Shown: piece after piece, positions 1-8,332 of the stretch
Numbering within the stretch: the stretch's first letter is position 1
Layout of the letters: every line of letters begins with the position of its first letter
From: Kribbella amoyensis
GTDB lineage: Bacteria; Actinomycetota; Actinomycetes; Propionibacteriales; Kribbellaceae
DNA length: 64,000 nt
Assembly (NCBI RefSeq): GCF_007828865.1
Contig: NZ_VIVK01000001.1
Location: forward strand, 6,448,001-6,512,000
Direction of reading: 5' to 3'
The notes under the pieces: generated by a model
What the model was told of the DNA's origin: nothing
Database searches by the model: none
The model's input: only the letters and a program-made list of their open reading frames with translations
Program-made: the position numbers and the translations under genes

Positions 1-47
1 ACGCCGACCGCGGTACCGATGACGAACCAGAGGATCCGCCTGATCAC
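1..47 (-). CDS. DUF6167-like membrane protein, N-terminal fragment (runs off window)
   Basis: Only the first 15 codons are present, beginning with GTG at 47 on the minus strand and reading MIRRILWFVIGTAVG. A short basic start followed by a hydrophobic stretch fits the small membrane protein (DUF6167) usually found between the DUF948 gene and alaS in actinobacteria. The start overlaps the stop of the upstream DUF948 gene (GTGA), implying translational coupling. The assignment rests on context and a few residues, so it is tentative. Confidence 0.6.
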   Translation of the reverse strand, partial: MIRRILWFVIGTAVG

Positions 48-463
48 AGGTCACCCCGCTTGCGGGCCTTGCGCTCGGCCTTCATCTCGTCCTTCACCCG
101 GCGGGACACGTCCCGGCGCTGGCTCTCGCCGAGCGCCCGGCGCACGCCGTACGTGAACGCGGCCGCCTTCACCAGCGGACCACCCGCGGTCGCCGCGAAC
201 AAGGACGCCAGCGCCGCCGCGTTGGTGGTCACGGTGGTCGCGTTGTCGGTGATGGTGTCCACCTTCGCCAACTGCGCGTTGGTCGTCGACACGGTCTCGG
301 TCACCTCGCCGAGCAGCGGGATACTGGAGTCGGAGACGCCCTTGACCATGATCCGGGTCTCGTCCAGCACCTTGCCCAGCTTCAGGATCGGATAGGCCAG
401 CAGGCCTACCAGGATGAGCAGCGCGCAGGCCGCTATCAGCCCCGCGACTTCACCGACGCTCAT
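44..463 (-). CDS. DUF948 domain-containing membrane-anchored protein
   Basis: This 139-aa protein starts MSVGEVAGLIAACALLILVG, a single N-terminal membrane segment (about residues 5-28). A polar, Thr/Val/Ala-rich helical region follows (about 30-100), then a strongly basic tail ending RKARKRGDL. That layout is typical of DUF948, a family of unknown function resembling the extracellular part of YtxG. In actinobacteria this gene regularly lies between rarA and alaS, as it does here (rarA is 157 bp upstream). Its stop overlaps the next gene by 4 nt. The molecular role is unknown; a structural or coiled-coil membrane role is only a guess. Confidence 0.85.
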   Translation of the reverse strand: MSVGEVAGLIAACALLILVGLLAYPILKLGKVLDETRIMVKGVSDSSIPLLGEVTETVSTTNAQLAKVDTITDNATTVTTNAAALASLFAATAGGPLVKAAAFTYGVRRALGESQRRDVSRRVKDEMKAERKARKRGDL

Positions 464-620
464 GGAAACGATCCACCTTCCCGTTGCGACCTCGTGGACC
501 GCACGACCCTATCGCGCGCCCTTACCAGGCCCAGCTTCAGGACACCATCCCCCACATCACAGTCCCTCACCAAGTCGAACCACCGGCCTCACCCTGAGTA
601 CTCGTGATCCGTGGTCCGGT

Positions 621-2006
621 TCAGTCCCGGTCGCGGAGGATCTTGCGGAGAGCGTCCACGCGATCGGCGTACGACGCCTCGCCACCGCGCCGGGTCGGCC
701 GGTAGTAGTCGGTCCGGTCCACGACGTCGGGCGCGTACTGCTGCGGGACGACGCCGCGCGGATCGTTGTGCGAGTACTGGTAGGTCGATCCGTGGCCGAT
801 CTTCTTCGCGCCGGCGTAGTGGGCGTCGCGCAGATGCGGTGGAACCGGGCCGACCTTGCCCGCCTTCACGTCGGCGATGGCGGCGTCGATCGCGGTGATG
901 ACGGCGTTCGACTTCGGCGCCAGGGCGAGTGCGACGACGGCCTGCGCGAGGTTGATCCGGGCCTCCGGCATCCCGATGAACTGCACCGCCTCGGCCGCGG
1001 CCACCGCGACCCCGAGTGCGGTCGGGTCCCCCATCCCGATGTCCTCGCTGGCCGAGATGACGAGCCGGCGAGCGATGAACCGCGGATCCTCCCCCGCCTC
1101 GATCATCCTTGCCAGGTAGTGCATCGCCGCGTCGACATCCGAACCGCGGATCGACTTGATCAACGCGGATGCGACGTCGTAGTGCTGATCCCCGGCCCGG
1201 TCGTACCGAACGGCCGCTCGGTCGACCGCGGTCTCTAGCGTCTTCAGGTCGATCTCGGCCGGGCCGTCGCCGTCCTCGGTGAGCTTTGCCTTCGCACCAC
1301 CGGCCGCGGCCTCGAGATACGTCAGCGCCCGGCGCGCGTCCCCACCGGCCATCCGGAGCAGGTGATCCTTGGCGTCCGGGGCGAGCGCGAACTCCCCCGC
1401 GAGGCCGCGTTCGTCGGCGAGCGCGCGGTCGAGCAGTACGGCGATGTCGTCGTCGGTGAGCGACTCCAGCGTCAGCAGGAGGGATCGCGAGAGCAACGGG
1501 GAGATCACCGAGAAGAACGGATTCTCGGTGGTGGCGGCGACGAGGGTGACCCAGCGATTCTCGACCCCGGGGAGCAATGCGTCCTGCTGCGCCTTGGTGA
1601 AGCGGTGCACCTCGTCGATGAACAGCACGGTCTCGCTCGTCCCGCCCGACCGGTTGAGCGCGTGCCGTGCCCCGTCGATCACCTGGCGTACGTCCTTGAC
1701 GCCGGCGGTGACGGCGGAGAGCTCGACGAACTTGCGGTTGGTCTGATGCGAGACGACGGCCGCGATCGTGGTCTTGCCGGTCCCGGGAGGCCCCCAGAGC
1801 AACAGGGACATCGGCTGATCACCCTCTACCAACCGGCGCAACGGAGATCCAGGAGCCAGCAGGTGCTGCTGGCCGACCAGCTCGTCGAGGCTCCGGGGCC
1901 GCATCCGCACCGCCAACGGAGCGGCGGTGTGGTCCATGTCGGCCAAGCTCCCGCCCCCACGAGCAGGAGCGGATGCCCCAGGAAGATCGAACAAGCCTTC
2001 GGTCAC
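621..2006 (-). CDS. rarA: Replication-associated recombination protein A (RarA/MgsA AAA+ ATPase)
   Basis: RarA is a clamp-loader-like AAA+ ATPase that acts at stalled replication forks and helps resolve gaps and recombination intermediates in the cytoplasm. The 461-aa product has Walker [10 protein letters not shown] (about residues 72-80), Walker B LFIDEVHR (about 128-135), the sensor-1 region [10 protein letters not shown], and the C-terminal tetramerisation region with [12 protein letters not shown], all family hallmarks; length is normal. The start is GTG at 2006 ([10 protein letters not shown]). A TAGGCT -10-like box ends 6 nt upstream, so the mRNA may be leaderless. It sits between aspS (far upstream) and DUF948, the usual actinobacterial neighbourhood, although about 18 kb of accessory genes now separate it from aspS. 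Confidence 0.95.
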   Translation of the reverse strand: MTEGLFDLPGASAPARGGGSLADMDHTAAPLAVRMRPRSLDELVGQQHLLAPGSPLRRLVEGDQPMSLLLWGPPGTGKTTIAAVVSHQTNRKFVELSAVTAGVKDVRQVIDGARHALNRSGGTSETVLFIDEVHRFTKAQQDALLPGVENRWVTLVAATTENPFFSVISPLLSRSLLLTLESLTDDDIAVLLDRALADERGLAGEFALAPDAKDHLLRMAGGDARRALTYLEAAAGGAKAKLTEDGDGPAEIDLKTLETAVDRAAVRYDRAGDQHYDVASALIKSIRGSDVDAAMHYLARMIEAGEDPRFIARRLVISASEDIGMGDPTALGVAVAAAEAVQFIGMPEARINLAQAVVALALAPKSNAVITAIDAAIADVKAGKVGPVPPHLRDAHYAGAKKIGHGSTYQYSHNDPRGVVPQQYAPDVVDRTDYYRPTRRGGEASYADRVDALRKILRDRD

Positions 2007-2012
2007 AGCTAG

Positions 2013-2018
2013 AGCCTA
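2013..2018 (-). promoter_or_regulatory. -10-like box of rarA
   Basis: TAGGCT (minus strand) matches the actinobacterial TAnnnT -10 pattern and lies 6 nt before the rarA GTG. This would place transcription start at or next to the start codon. No convincing -35 box is visible. Confidence 0.35.
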
Positions 2019-2156
2019 CCTACGAACGCCGACATCTCCTTTGCGGAGGTGCAGGGGCCCTCGTGGCCGTCTGCCTCAACAGGCAACGACCTGCGGCCTG
2101 GTCGAGCCCTGGGAATGGGATGCCCTTGTGGGTAAGGGATCCTGTGGATAGCGGAT

Positions 2157-2185
2157 TTGCCGGGGTTCGGTTCTGGATCTACAGT
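2157..2185 (+). promoter_or_regulatory. Promoter of the DUF222/HNH gene (leaderless)
   Basis: TTGCCG (2157-2162) and TACAGT (2180-2185) are separated by exactly 17 nt, a good sigma-70-type pair. The -10 ends 7 nt before the ATG at 2193, so the transcript probably begins at the start codon. The last T of the -10 is also the first base of the LexA box. Confidence 0.7.
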
Positions 2186-2200
2186 CGAACACATGTTCGA
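2185..2200 (+). promoter_or_regulatory. LexA (SOS) box over -10 and start codon
   Basis: TCGAACACATGTTCGA is a perfect match to the actinobacterial/mycobacterial SOS box TCGAAC-N4-GTTCGA. It overlaps the end of the -10 box and the ATG (2193-2195), an ideal position for LexA repression of the HNH gene. Confidence 0.85.
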
Positions 2201-3863
2201 TGGAGATGTTGCCGAGCTCGACGCGACCGAGGTGCTTGCCTCGGCCGCGGAGCACCGTGCCGAACGGGATCGGATCGAGGCACGTCTCCTTCTGCACGCT
2301 CAGCACTTCGCCGATCTCCACGCTGTGGACGGTCTGCCTGGTGGAGATGGTCGTGGTGGTCGAGAGCGAGGGGTTGTGTACGGCGGGGCAGGGTGTCCGG
2401 CGATCGCGGAGTTCGCACCTGCCGAGTTCGGTGCGCTGCTCGGGACGTCGGCGGGGTCGGCGGCGGCGTACATCGGGCAGGCCTTGGCATTGCGGCATCG
2501 GTTGCCGCGGATCTGGGCCACTGTGCTCGCCGGCGAGGCGACACCGTGGAAGGCCTGCAAGGTCGCGACTGCTTGCCTGGAGTTGTCCGAGGAGGCCGCC
2601 GCGATCGTCGACGAGAATGTATGTGGGCTGCTCGACACCATCACCCCGATCCGGCTGGGCAAGATCGTCACGGCCGCTCGGTATCAGGCCGATCAGGACG
2701 CGGCCCGGTCCGCGGCGGAACGGAAAGCTCGTGAGCGGGGTGTGTATGTGGGGCGGGTGGATGATCACGGGACCAAGTCGGTCTGGATTCTCGCCGCGAC
2801 CGGTGACGTGCTGCGGTTCGATGCGACCATCGACGCACTCGCGGAAGCTTTGAAAACCCTCGGGGATCCGGATCCGCTGCGGCTTCGACGCGCGCGGGCG
2901 TTGGGCATTCTCGCCGATCCTGCGCATGCCCAAGCCATCTTGAACGCCGGTCGCACTGGGATCGTGGGGCAGGCGGCGCCTGCTGATCCGACTGTCGCTG
3001 CTTCCGTGCCTGCTTCTGGTCGGGCTGCGTCCGGGCATCCGACCGGGTCGCAGGGCGGCGTTGGCGAGCCCGGTCTGGGCGGAGTGGATGCGGCGCGGGC
3101 TGATCGTCCTCGGCTTGAGCTTGTCCCGCCCGACTTGGCGCCTCCGCCGTCGGTGGGGCCGGACGCCGTGGAAGCGGGCGCGGTGGAAGCGGGCGCCGCC
3201 GTTGGGGCATCGGCCGCGAGCGAGGCAGAGGTGGAGCCGTGGGACACCTCGGCCGATCCTGAGCAGACGCCGGTGGACTCTGGCTCTCCCACGCGCCAGT
3301 TCGTCAACGGTGACCTGGCTCAGCTCGACGGGGTCGCCGGCTCGCGCACCAGCCGCACGATGGTCTACGTGCACCTCACCGACCACACCCTGGCGACCGG
3401 TTCCGGCGTCGCTCGGGTCGAAGGCTGCGGGCCGCTTCTCGCCGCGCAGTTGACCGAGTTGATCGGCCACCGCCCCTACTCGGTCCGGCCGGTGATCGAC
3501 CTCAACGACAAGATCAGCGTCGATTCCTATGAGATTCCCCGGCGCTTGCGGGAACAGCTCAAGCTGATTCACCCCGTCGAGCAGTTCCCTTACGGGACCG
3601 CGGAGACAACCCTGGCGACCGATCTCGATCACGTTCAGCCGTACGACCCAAACGGTCCACCGGGTCAGACCAGCACGACCAGCCTCATCCCGCTACGGCG
3701 CTTCAGCCATCGGGTCAAAACCCACGGCCAGTGGACGGTCGATCGCGCGACCGATGGTGCCTTGGAATGGACGAGCCCTCACGGCTTCACCTTCCAGGTC
3801 GATCACACCGGCACGCACCGCCGTCCGGGTTTGCCCAGCGGAACCGATCCTCGCCCGGGTTGA
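2193..3863 (+). CDS. DUF222 / 13E12-type HNH endonuclease-like protein, SOS-controlled
   Basis: The 556-aa protein starts at ATG 2193 (MFDGDVAELDATEVL), chosen because the -10 box and the LexA box end there. Residues about 20-250 form the helical DUF222 domain. A Pro/Ala/Gly-rich low-complexity linker (about 265-370) follows, then a second conserved part and a C-terminal HNH-like region with DLDHVQPYDPNGPPGQ and a terminal SHRVKTHG. In typical 13E12 proteins this region also carries zinc-binding Cys residues (CRFPGC, CDLDH, LCRRHH). Here those positions read FPYG, TDLDH and RRFSH, so the zinc site is lost while the DH and final His remain. The family is DNA-damage-inducible in mycobacteria; its function is not settled. 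Convergent with secA2. Confidence 0.85.
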   Translation: MFDGDVAELDATEVLASAAEHRAERDRIEARLLLHAQHFADLHAVDGLPGGDGRGGRERGVVYGGAGCPAIAEFAPAEFGALLGTSAGSAAAYIGQALALRHRLPRIWATVLAGEATPWKACKVATACLELSEEAAAIVDENVCGLLDTITPIRLGKIVTAARYQADQDAARSAAERKARERGVYVGRVDDHGTKSVWILAATGDVLRFDATIDALAEALKTLGDPDPLRLRRARALGILADPAHAQAILNAGRTGIVGQAAPADPTVAASVPASGRAASGHPTGSQGGVGEPGLGGVDAARADRPRLELVPPDLAPPPSVGPDAVEAGAVEAGAAVGASAASEAEVEPWDTSADPEQTPVDSGSPTRQFVNGDLAQLDGVAGSRTSRTMVYVHLTDHTLATGSGVARVEGCGPLLAAQLTELIGHRPYSVRPVIDLNDKISVDSYEIPRRLREQLKLIHPVEQFPYGTAETTLATDLDHVQPYDPNGPPGQTSTTSLIPLRRFSHRVKTHGQWTVDRATDGALEWTSPHGFTFQVDHTGTHRRPGLPSGTDPRPG

Positions 3864-3875
3864 GACCGGGCGAGG
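3849..3875 (+). terminator. Hairpin at the end of the HNH gene
   Basis: CCTCGCCCGG and CCGGGCGAGG form a perfect 10-bp stem with a 7-nt loop that contains the HNH stop codon. There is no U-tract, which is common in high-GC actinobacteria. Confidence 0.5.
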
Positions 3876-3886
3876 CGGCGGACATT

Positions 3887-3915
3887 CCTGCTGACCGGGG
3901 ACGCCGGTCAGCAGG
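3887..3915. terminator. Bidirectional terminator between the HNH gene and secA2
   Basis: CCTGCTGACCGG and CCGGTCAGCAGG form a perfect 12-bp stem with a 5-nt loop, centred between two convergent genes. It can serve both strands. No clear U-run. Confidence 0.7.
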
Positions 3916-3931
3916 GCAGCCAGGTGGGGCT

Positions 3932-6433
3932 TTACTTCTTGCCTCGCTCGTCCTTGTCCGCGTCGTCGTCCGCGTCGGCATCCGTGTCGTCGTCGGCGTC
4001 CCCGCGGAGTTCTTCCGGCAGGTCTTCGTCGTCGTCGAGGTCGCGGAGTTCTTCGGGGATGTCGTCCTCGGCGAGTTCGACCGGCTCGTCGTCCTCGACC
4101 GTCACGAGTTCCTCGCCCTTGATCGCGTTGCGCAGCCGGCCGAGGATCCGGTCCGCCTCGGTGCCGAACGGGTTGTCGTTGACCAGGTAGGTCCAGGTCG
4201 CCGTCGGGCGCGGTACACCGGACGCCTCCTCGTCCAGCCCCTCCGCACCGATCTCCGCCTCGTCGAAGGTTTCCTTCGCGTCCTTCCAGGCGTCGTCGAT
4301 GAGCGTGTTGAAGGAGGCGATCGCGACCTTGTTGAACTCGTCGATCGGCTTCTGGTGCACGATGCCGCCGGCCAGCGACCGCAGGTGGATCCCCTCGCGC
4401 AGATCGGCGAGATACGCCAGGTGGTCAGTCCAGCGCCGGTCGAGGTGGTGCAGCGCGATCCGCCGGGCCGCGTCCTTCACCACGTCCTCGCCAACGGAGT
4501 CGACCAGTTCCTCGTACCGCTCCTTGGCCGTCTCCGCGAGCTTCTCCGCGGCAACGTCCTCGGCCAGGATCTTCTCCCGCGTCGACAGGACGATCGCGCG
4601 CTGCTGTTCGGTCAGGCGGCTGTACGACCAGGTGGTCCGCAGCAGCTCAGCGTTCGCGCCATCGGCAACGCGCTGAGCGTGTTCCAGCATCCCGAGCGCC
4701 TTGCGATCGGTCAGCCGGCCCTTGTCATCAGGCGACGGCCGCAGCCCCGAAGTGATCGAGTACCGCGTCACGAGCTCGTCGCCCAAGCTCGCGAAGAACA
4801 GCGACCCACCCGGGTCACCCTGACGCCCCGCGCGACCACGAAGCTGGTCGTCCAACCGCCGCGACGCGTGCAGCCCTGTACCGACTACGTACAGCCCACC
4901 CAGCTCGGCCGCCTTGTCCTTACCCTTCGAGCCGTCACGCCCACCCAGCCGGATGTCCGTACCCCGGCCGGCCATCTGCGTGGAGACAGTCACCGTCTCC
5001 GGCACACCAGCCTCGGCCACAATCCCGGCTTCCTCGGCGTCGTTCTTCGCATTCAGAACGACATGCCGAACCTCGGCCGCCTCGAGCAGATCGCTGAGCT
5101 GCTCGGACTCCTCCACGCTCTGCGTCCCGATCAGGATCGGCCGCCCGGTCTCGTGGATCTCCTGGATGTGCTCCACCAACGCGGTGTTCTTCTGCGCAAC
5201 AGTCAGGTAGAGCCGATCCGGCTCGTCCACCCGGATGTTCGGCTTGTTCGGCGGCACCACGGCCACCTCGACGTCGTAGAACTCCTGCAGCTGCTCCCCG
5301 ACGACAACAGCCGTACCCGTCATGCCGCACAGCTTCGGGTACCGCTTGATCAGCGCCTGCACCGTGATCGAGTCGAGCACCTCGCCGCTCTCGCTGACCG
5401 GCACGGCCTCCTTCGCCTCGACGGCGGCCTGCAGACCGTCGGGCCAGCGCTGCAGCTTCGCGATCCGGCCGCGGTTGTTGTTGATCAGGCTGACCTTGCC
5501 GTCGCGGACCAGGTAGTCGACGTCCTTGCGCAGCAGCACCTCCGCGTGCAGCGCGACGTTGACCTGGGTCATCTTCTCCAGGTTCTCGTCGGCGTACAGG
5601 TCGATACCGCCGAGGTGCTCCTCGACGAAGTCGGTGCCCTTGTCGGTCAGCGCGACGGTCCGGCCGTCACCGTCGATCTCGTAGTCGACGCCCGCGCGCA
5701 GGGTGCGGACCAGCTGGACCACGTCGTCGTCGATCTCCTCCGACCGGGTCGCGCCGGCCAGGACCAGCGGCACCCGTGCCTCGTCGATCAGGACCGAGTC
5801 CGCCTCGTCGACCAGGGCCACGTCCGGCTCGGCGGAGACGCGGTCGGCGGCGTCGCCGACCAGCCGGTCCCGCAGGACGTCGAAGCCGACCTCGCTCACC
5901 GGCGCGTAGCAGACCTCGGCCTGGTACGCCGCGCGCCGCTCCTCCGGCGTGGACGCCTGCCCGACGTGGGCGACGCTGACTCCGAGCAGGGCGTAGATCG
6001 GGCCCATCCACTCGGCGTCGCGCTGGGCCAGGTAGTCGTTCACCGCGAGCACGTGCACCTTGCGGCCGCCGATCGCGTACCCGGCGGCGGCGAACGCCCC
6101 GGCCAGGGTCTTGCCCTCACCGGTCGCCATCTCGACGATCCGGCCGCGCAGCAGGGCCAGCGCGCCGACGATCTGGCCGTCGAAGGCCCGCTCGTCGATG
6201 GCCCGCCGGCCGGCCTCCCGGGCGAGCGCGAGGAACTCGATCAGGTTGTCCTCGTCCAGCCCGTCGGTCGTGCGCATCTCGGCGACGACCTCGGTGAGCT
6301 CCTCGTCGCTGAGCGACTGGACGGACTCCTCCGCCTCGCCGACCGCGGTGGTCAGCTTCTCGTACGGTCCGAGGTCGATCGAGCCGGGTCGTTGGAGCAG
6401 CCGGCGGAAGCGTGAGGTGAGTTTCAGGCCCAT
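3932..6433 (-). CDS. secA2: Accessory Sec translocase ATPase SecA2
   Basis: SecA2 is an ATP-driven motor that exports a subset of proteins through SecYEG, working beside the housekeeping SecA1. The 833-aa product has nucleotide-binding motifs MATGEGKT (about 102-109), VDEADSVLIDEAR (about 205-217), GMTGTA and MAGRGTDI. It lacks the C-terminal Cys-rich zinc/SecB-binding tail of SecA1, and its length matches actinobacterial SecA2 (about 770-830 aa). Start ATG 6433 (MGLKLTSRFRRLL) is preceded by GGAGA. The reading frame stays open further upstream but there it opposes the DUF2975 gene and looks non-coding. The last about 55 residues are a very acidic tail rich in Asp/Glu (DDDTDADADDDADKDE), which is unusual. 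Monocistronic, convergent with the HNH gene. Confidence 0.93.
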   Translation of the reverse strand: MGLKLTSRFRRLLQRPGSIDLGPYEKLTTAVGEAEESVQSLSDEELTEVVAEMRTTDGLDEDNLIEFLALAREAGRRAIDERAFDGQIVGALALLRGRIVEMATGEGKTLAGAFAAAGYAIGGRKVHVLAVNDYLAQRDAEWMGPIYALLGVSVAHVGQASTPEERRAAYQAEVCYAPVSEVGFDVLRDRLVGDAADRVSAEPDVALVDEADSVLIDEARVPLVLAGATRSEEIDDDVVQLVRTLRAGVDYEIDGDGRTVALTDKGTDFVEEHLGGIDLYADENLEKMTQVNVALHAEVLLRKDVDYLVRDGKVSLINNNRGRIAKLQRWPDGLQAAVEAKEAVPVSESGEVLDSITVQALIKRYPKLCGMTGTAVVVGEQLQEFYDVEVAVVPPNKPNIRVDEPDRLYLTVAQKNTALVEHIQEIHETGRPILIGTQSVEESEQLSDLLEAAEVRHVVLNAKNDAEEAGIVAEAGVPETVTVSTQMAGRGTDIRLGGRDGSKGKDKAAELGGLYVVGTGLHASRRLDDQLRGRAGRQGDPGGSLFFASLGDELVTRYSITSGLRPSPDDKGRLTDRKALGMLEHAQRVADGANAELLRTTWSYSRLTEQQRAIVLSTREKILAEDVAAEKLAETAKERYEELVDSVGEDVVKDAARRIALHHLDRRWTDHLAYLADLREGIHLRSLAGGIVHQKPIDEFNKVAIASFNTLIDDAWKDAKETFDEAEIGAEGLDEEASGVPRPTATWTYLVNDNPFGTEADRILGRLRNAIKGEELVTVEDDEPVELAEDDIPEELRDLDDDEDLPEELRGDADDDTDADADDDADKDERGKK

Positions 6434-6545
6434 GGTCTCCGCAACGTACAACGTCGCGTCCCGGTTCCGTACGCCGCCCCGCGGGTTACCGCCGGTGATC
6501 GGACGGCCGATGACCAACCAGGATGCCGACACCCCCGAGCGTCGA

Positions 6546-6574
6546 TTGACAGTCGATAGGTTGCGAGCGATTCT
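6546..6574 (+). promoter_or_regulatory. Promoter of the DUF2975-XRE operon (leaderless)
   Basis: A consensus -35 TTGACA (6546-6551), a 17-nt spacer and a weak -10 GATTCT (6569-6574) end 6 nt before the GTG at 6581. The transcript would begin at the start codon; no Shine-Dalgarno sequence is present. Confidence 0.55.
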
Positions 6575-6580
6575 CGATGG

Positions 6581-7060
6581 GTGATTTCGGAACATCGCGC
6601 CGTGTTCGCGCTCAGGGTCTTCCTCGTCGTGCTGTTCGGCGTCCTCGTCGTCTTCCAGACGCTGTCGCTGCCGGGCCAGTTCGCGCACTTGGCCGAGGAG
6701 TCGCCCGAGGACGCGTACCTGCGCTGGCCGGCGACCGCGGTGACGGTGTTCTGGGTGCTGTGCGTCCAGGTGGTGATCGTCTGCACCTGGAAGCTGCTCA
6801 CCCTGGTGAAGGACGACCGCATCTTCACCGACGCCGCGATGAAGTGGGTGAACGGCATCGTCTGGGCGATCGGGGCCGCCTGGCTGGTCCTGCTCGGTGT
6901 CTTCCTCTTCGTCGGGTTCAAGGCATCGGATCCCGCCGGACCACTGCTGCTCTTCCTGCTCCTCACCGGCGTCACCGTCCTCGGGCTGCTGATGATCGTG
7001 ATGCGCGCACTGCTGCGGCGGGCCACGACGCTGCACACCGACATGCAAGCGGTGATCTGA
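6581..7060 (+). CDS. DUF2975 membrane protein
   Basis: This 159-aa protein has four predicted membrane segments (about residues 8-28, 48-70, 88-112 and 120-145). The pattern is DUF2975: a short loop with KLLTLVKDDRIFTDAAMKWVNGI between helices 2 and 3. Start GTG 6581 is chosen from the promoter position. The gene is followed by a tiny XRE regulator with a 1-nt overlap (TGATG). This pairing recurs widely in bacteria (for example yoaS/yozG in Bacillus) but has no established function. The gene diverges from secA2. Confidence 0.85.
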   Translation: MISEHRAVFALRVFLVVLFGVLVVFQTLSLPGQFAHLAEESPEDAYLRWPATAVTVFWVLCVQVVIVCTWKLLTLVKDDRIFTDAAMKWVNGIVWAIGAAWLVLLGVFLFVGFKASDPAGPLLLFLLLTGVTVLGLLMIVMRALLRRATTLHTDMQAVI

Positions 7061-7269
7061 TGCCGATCGTCGTACGCATCGACGTCGAGCTCGCCAAACG
7101 CAAGATGAGCGTCGGCGAGTTCGCCGAGAAGGTCGGCCTGACCCCGGCCAACGTCGCGGTCCTGAAGAACGGCCGGGCCAAGGCGGTCCGTTTCAGCACC
7201 CTCGAAGCCATGTGCCGCGTCCTCGACTGCCAACCCGGCGACCTCCTCGAATGGGTCGAGGACAGCTAG
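7060..7269 (+). CDS. Small XRE/Cro-family DNA-binding protein (YozG type)
   Basis: The 69-aa protein consists of one helix-turn-helix domain: MSVGEFAEKVGLTPANVAVL followed by KNGRAKAVRFSTLEAMCRVL and the CQPGDLLEW end typical of Cro/C1-type HTH_26 proteins. The start ATG overlaps the DUF2975 stop (TGATG), so the two are almost certainly co-translated. Proteins of this type beside DUF2975 are thought to regulate their partner or their own operon; that is inference here. The stop codon overlaps the stop of the convergent GNAT gene by 4 nt (CTAG). Confidence 0.88.
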   Translation: MPIVVRIDVELAKRKMSVGEFAEKVGLTPANVAVLKNGRAKAVRFSTLEAMCRVLDCQPGDLLEWVEDS

Positions 7270-8093
7270 ACCAACAGCGTGTACGGCGTAGTCGTCGTCA
7301 CCGCATGCAGCCCCAGCTTCGCCAAGATCGGCCGCGAGTCCTCGGAAGCGTCCACCCGCAGATACGAGTACCCTCGCGCCTTCGCCAACCGAGCGCGGTG
7401 GACCAGGATCGCGGAGTACAACCCCTTCCGCCGCCACTCCGGCAACGTCCCGCCGCCCCACAACCCGGCGAACCCCGTTCCCGGATGGAACCGGATCCAG
7501 GCCGCCGTCAACGCGGGACCGTCGGGCCCCTTCAATGCCTCCTCGATCATCGTCACGATCAACCGATCCGGGAACATCCGCGCCTCGGCGGCCAGCTGCT
7601 CCTCGATCCGCTCCAGCCCGTTGTGCCACAAGGTGTCCATCAGCACCGCGATCCGATGAAAGTCGCCCGCCTCCGAGACGTCGCGCAACACCACCTTCGA
7701 CGGCAGCACGACCGGCCGGCGCAGGATCACGTCGACCTCCCCGAGGATCAACGTCTCCGGCTCCCCCGCGACGAACCCGTGCCGCACCAGCCGATCGGCC
7801 AGGTCCGCCGGTTCGTCGTACGCGTACGTCTTCCACTCGAACGGCAGCCCCCGTTGACGAAAGAACTCGATCTGCGACGCGATCACCGCATCCGGATCGG
7901 TCCCAAGACCGCGCGGCGCCTCGACGAACCCACCCCCGCCGGGACCCTCGGCGTACGAGCGGTGGACGGGACCGTCGTGCTCCTGCTTCCAGCCCGGGAT
8001 CGCGTCCGCGTCGGGCAGCCGGATCCGGCGATGGAAGAGGTCGAGCAGTTCCTCGGGCGTCATCCCCACATCGTCCTCCGGCCACCGGCTCAC
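7266..8093 (-). CDS. GNAT family N-acetyltransferase
   Basis: The 275-aa protein has a C-terminal GNAT fold. TAAWIRFHPGTGFAGLWGGG gives strands 4 and 5, PEWRRKGLYSAIL is the acetyl-CoA-binding R-x-x-G/A loop, and the end is ARLAKARGYSYLRVDASEDSRPILAKLGL. The N-terminal about 150 residues (with IPGWKQEHDGPVHRSY) are conserved in similar actinobacterial enzymes but may be a degenerate second GNAT half. The substrate is unknown. The start at 8093 (MSRWPEDDVG) has an alternative Met 11 residues in. Convergent with the XRE gene, sharing a CTAG. Confidence 0.85.
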   Translation of the reverse strand: MSRWPEDDVGMTPEELLDLFHRRIRLPDADAIPGWKQEHDGPVHRSYAEGPGGGGFVEAPRGLGTDPDAVIASQIEFFRQRGLPFEWKTYAYDEPADLADRLVRHGFVAGEPETLILGEVDVILRRPVVLPSKVVLRDVSEAGDFHRIAVLMDTLWHNGLERIEEQLAAEARMFPDRLIVTMIEEALKGPDGPALTAAWIRFHPGTGFAGLWGGGTLPEWRRKGLYSAILVHRARLAKARGYSYLRVDASEDSRPILAKLGLHAVTTTTPYTLLV

Positions 8094-8166
8094 AGCGTTC
8101 GAGGGGTAGATGGCATGCGGCTCACCGTCTCCGTCGCCCTACCCGCCGGGCACAACAGCTGAATGT

Positions 8167-8220
8167 CTACCGTCCAGGTAGTAATACAGGCGGTCGCGGC
8201 CATTCGTCACGTGCCATGAT
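8167..8220 (+). promoter_or_regulatory. Inverted repeat and -10 box upstream of the leader peptide
   Basis: CTACC-N5-GGTAG (8167-8181) is a short inverted repeat that could bind a dimeric regulator. CATGAT (8215-8220) is a -10-like box ending 6 nt before the leader GTG, again predicting a leaderless transcript. No good -35 is seen at 17 nt, so an activator may be needed. Weak evidence. Confidence 0.35.
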
Positions 8221-8226
8221 CCTGGA

Positions 8227-8298
8227 GTGAACGCGACCGTTCGGTTGGTGAGTCGACTCCACGTCGACCTGATGCGTACCTGCAGCGCCGGCTGTTAG
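8227..8298 (+). CDS. Cysteine-ended conserved leader peptide
   Basis: This 23-codon ORF reads MNATVRLVSRLHVDLMRTCS then AGC-stop. It carries the core of the actinobacterial 'putative leader peptide' family (S-R-x-H-V-D-L-x-R-x-x-S-A-x-C), in which one or more Cys codons come just before the stop and the following gene often belongs to sulfur metabolism. Two Cys codons (positions 19 and 23) precede TAG. A plausible role is cysteine-dependent attenuation or coupling control of the next gene, 86 bp downstream. The family match is from memory of the motif; the regulatory role here is inference. Confidence 0.7.
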   Translation: MNATVRLVSRLHVDLMRTCSAGC

Positions 8299-8332
8299 CC
8301 CGCGCACCCCTCACTCCCTTCCTTTCACAGCA

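Noticed and set aside
3731-6415. 894-aa plus-strand frame opposite secA2
   Set aside because: It lies wholly over the well-supported secA2 and the end of the HNH gene, with no recognisable domain.
6434-7048. N-terminal extension of SecA2 to about 1040 aa
   Set aside because: The extra frame is antisense to the DUF2975 gene, is compositionally odd and lacks homology to SecA; ATG 6433 with a nearby RBS gives normal length.
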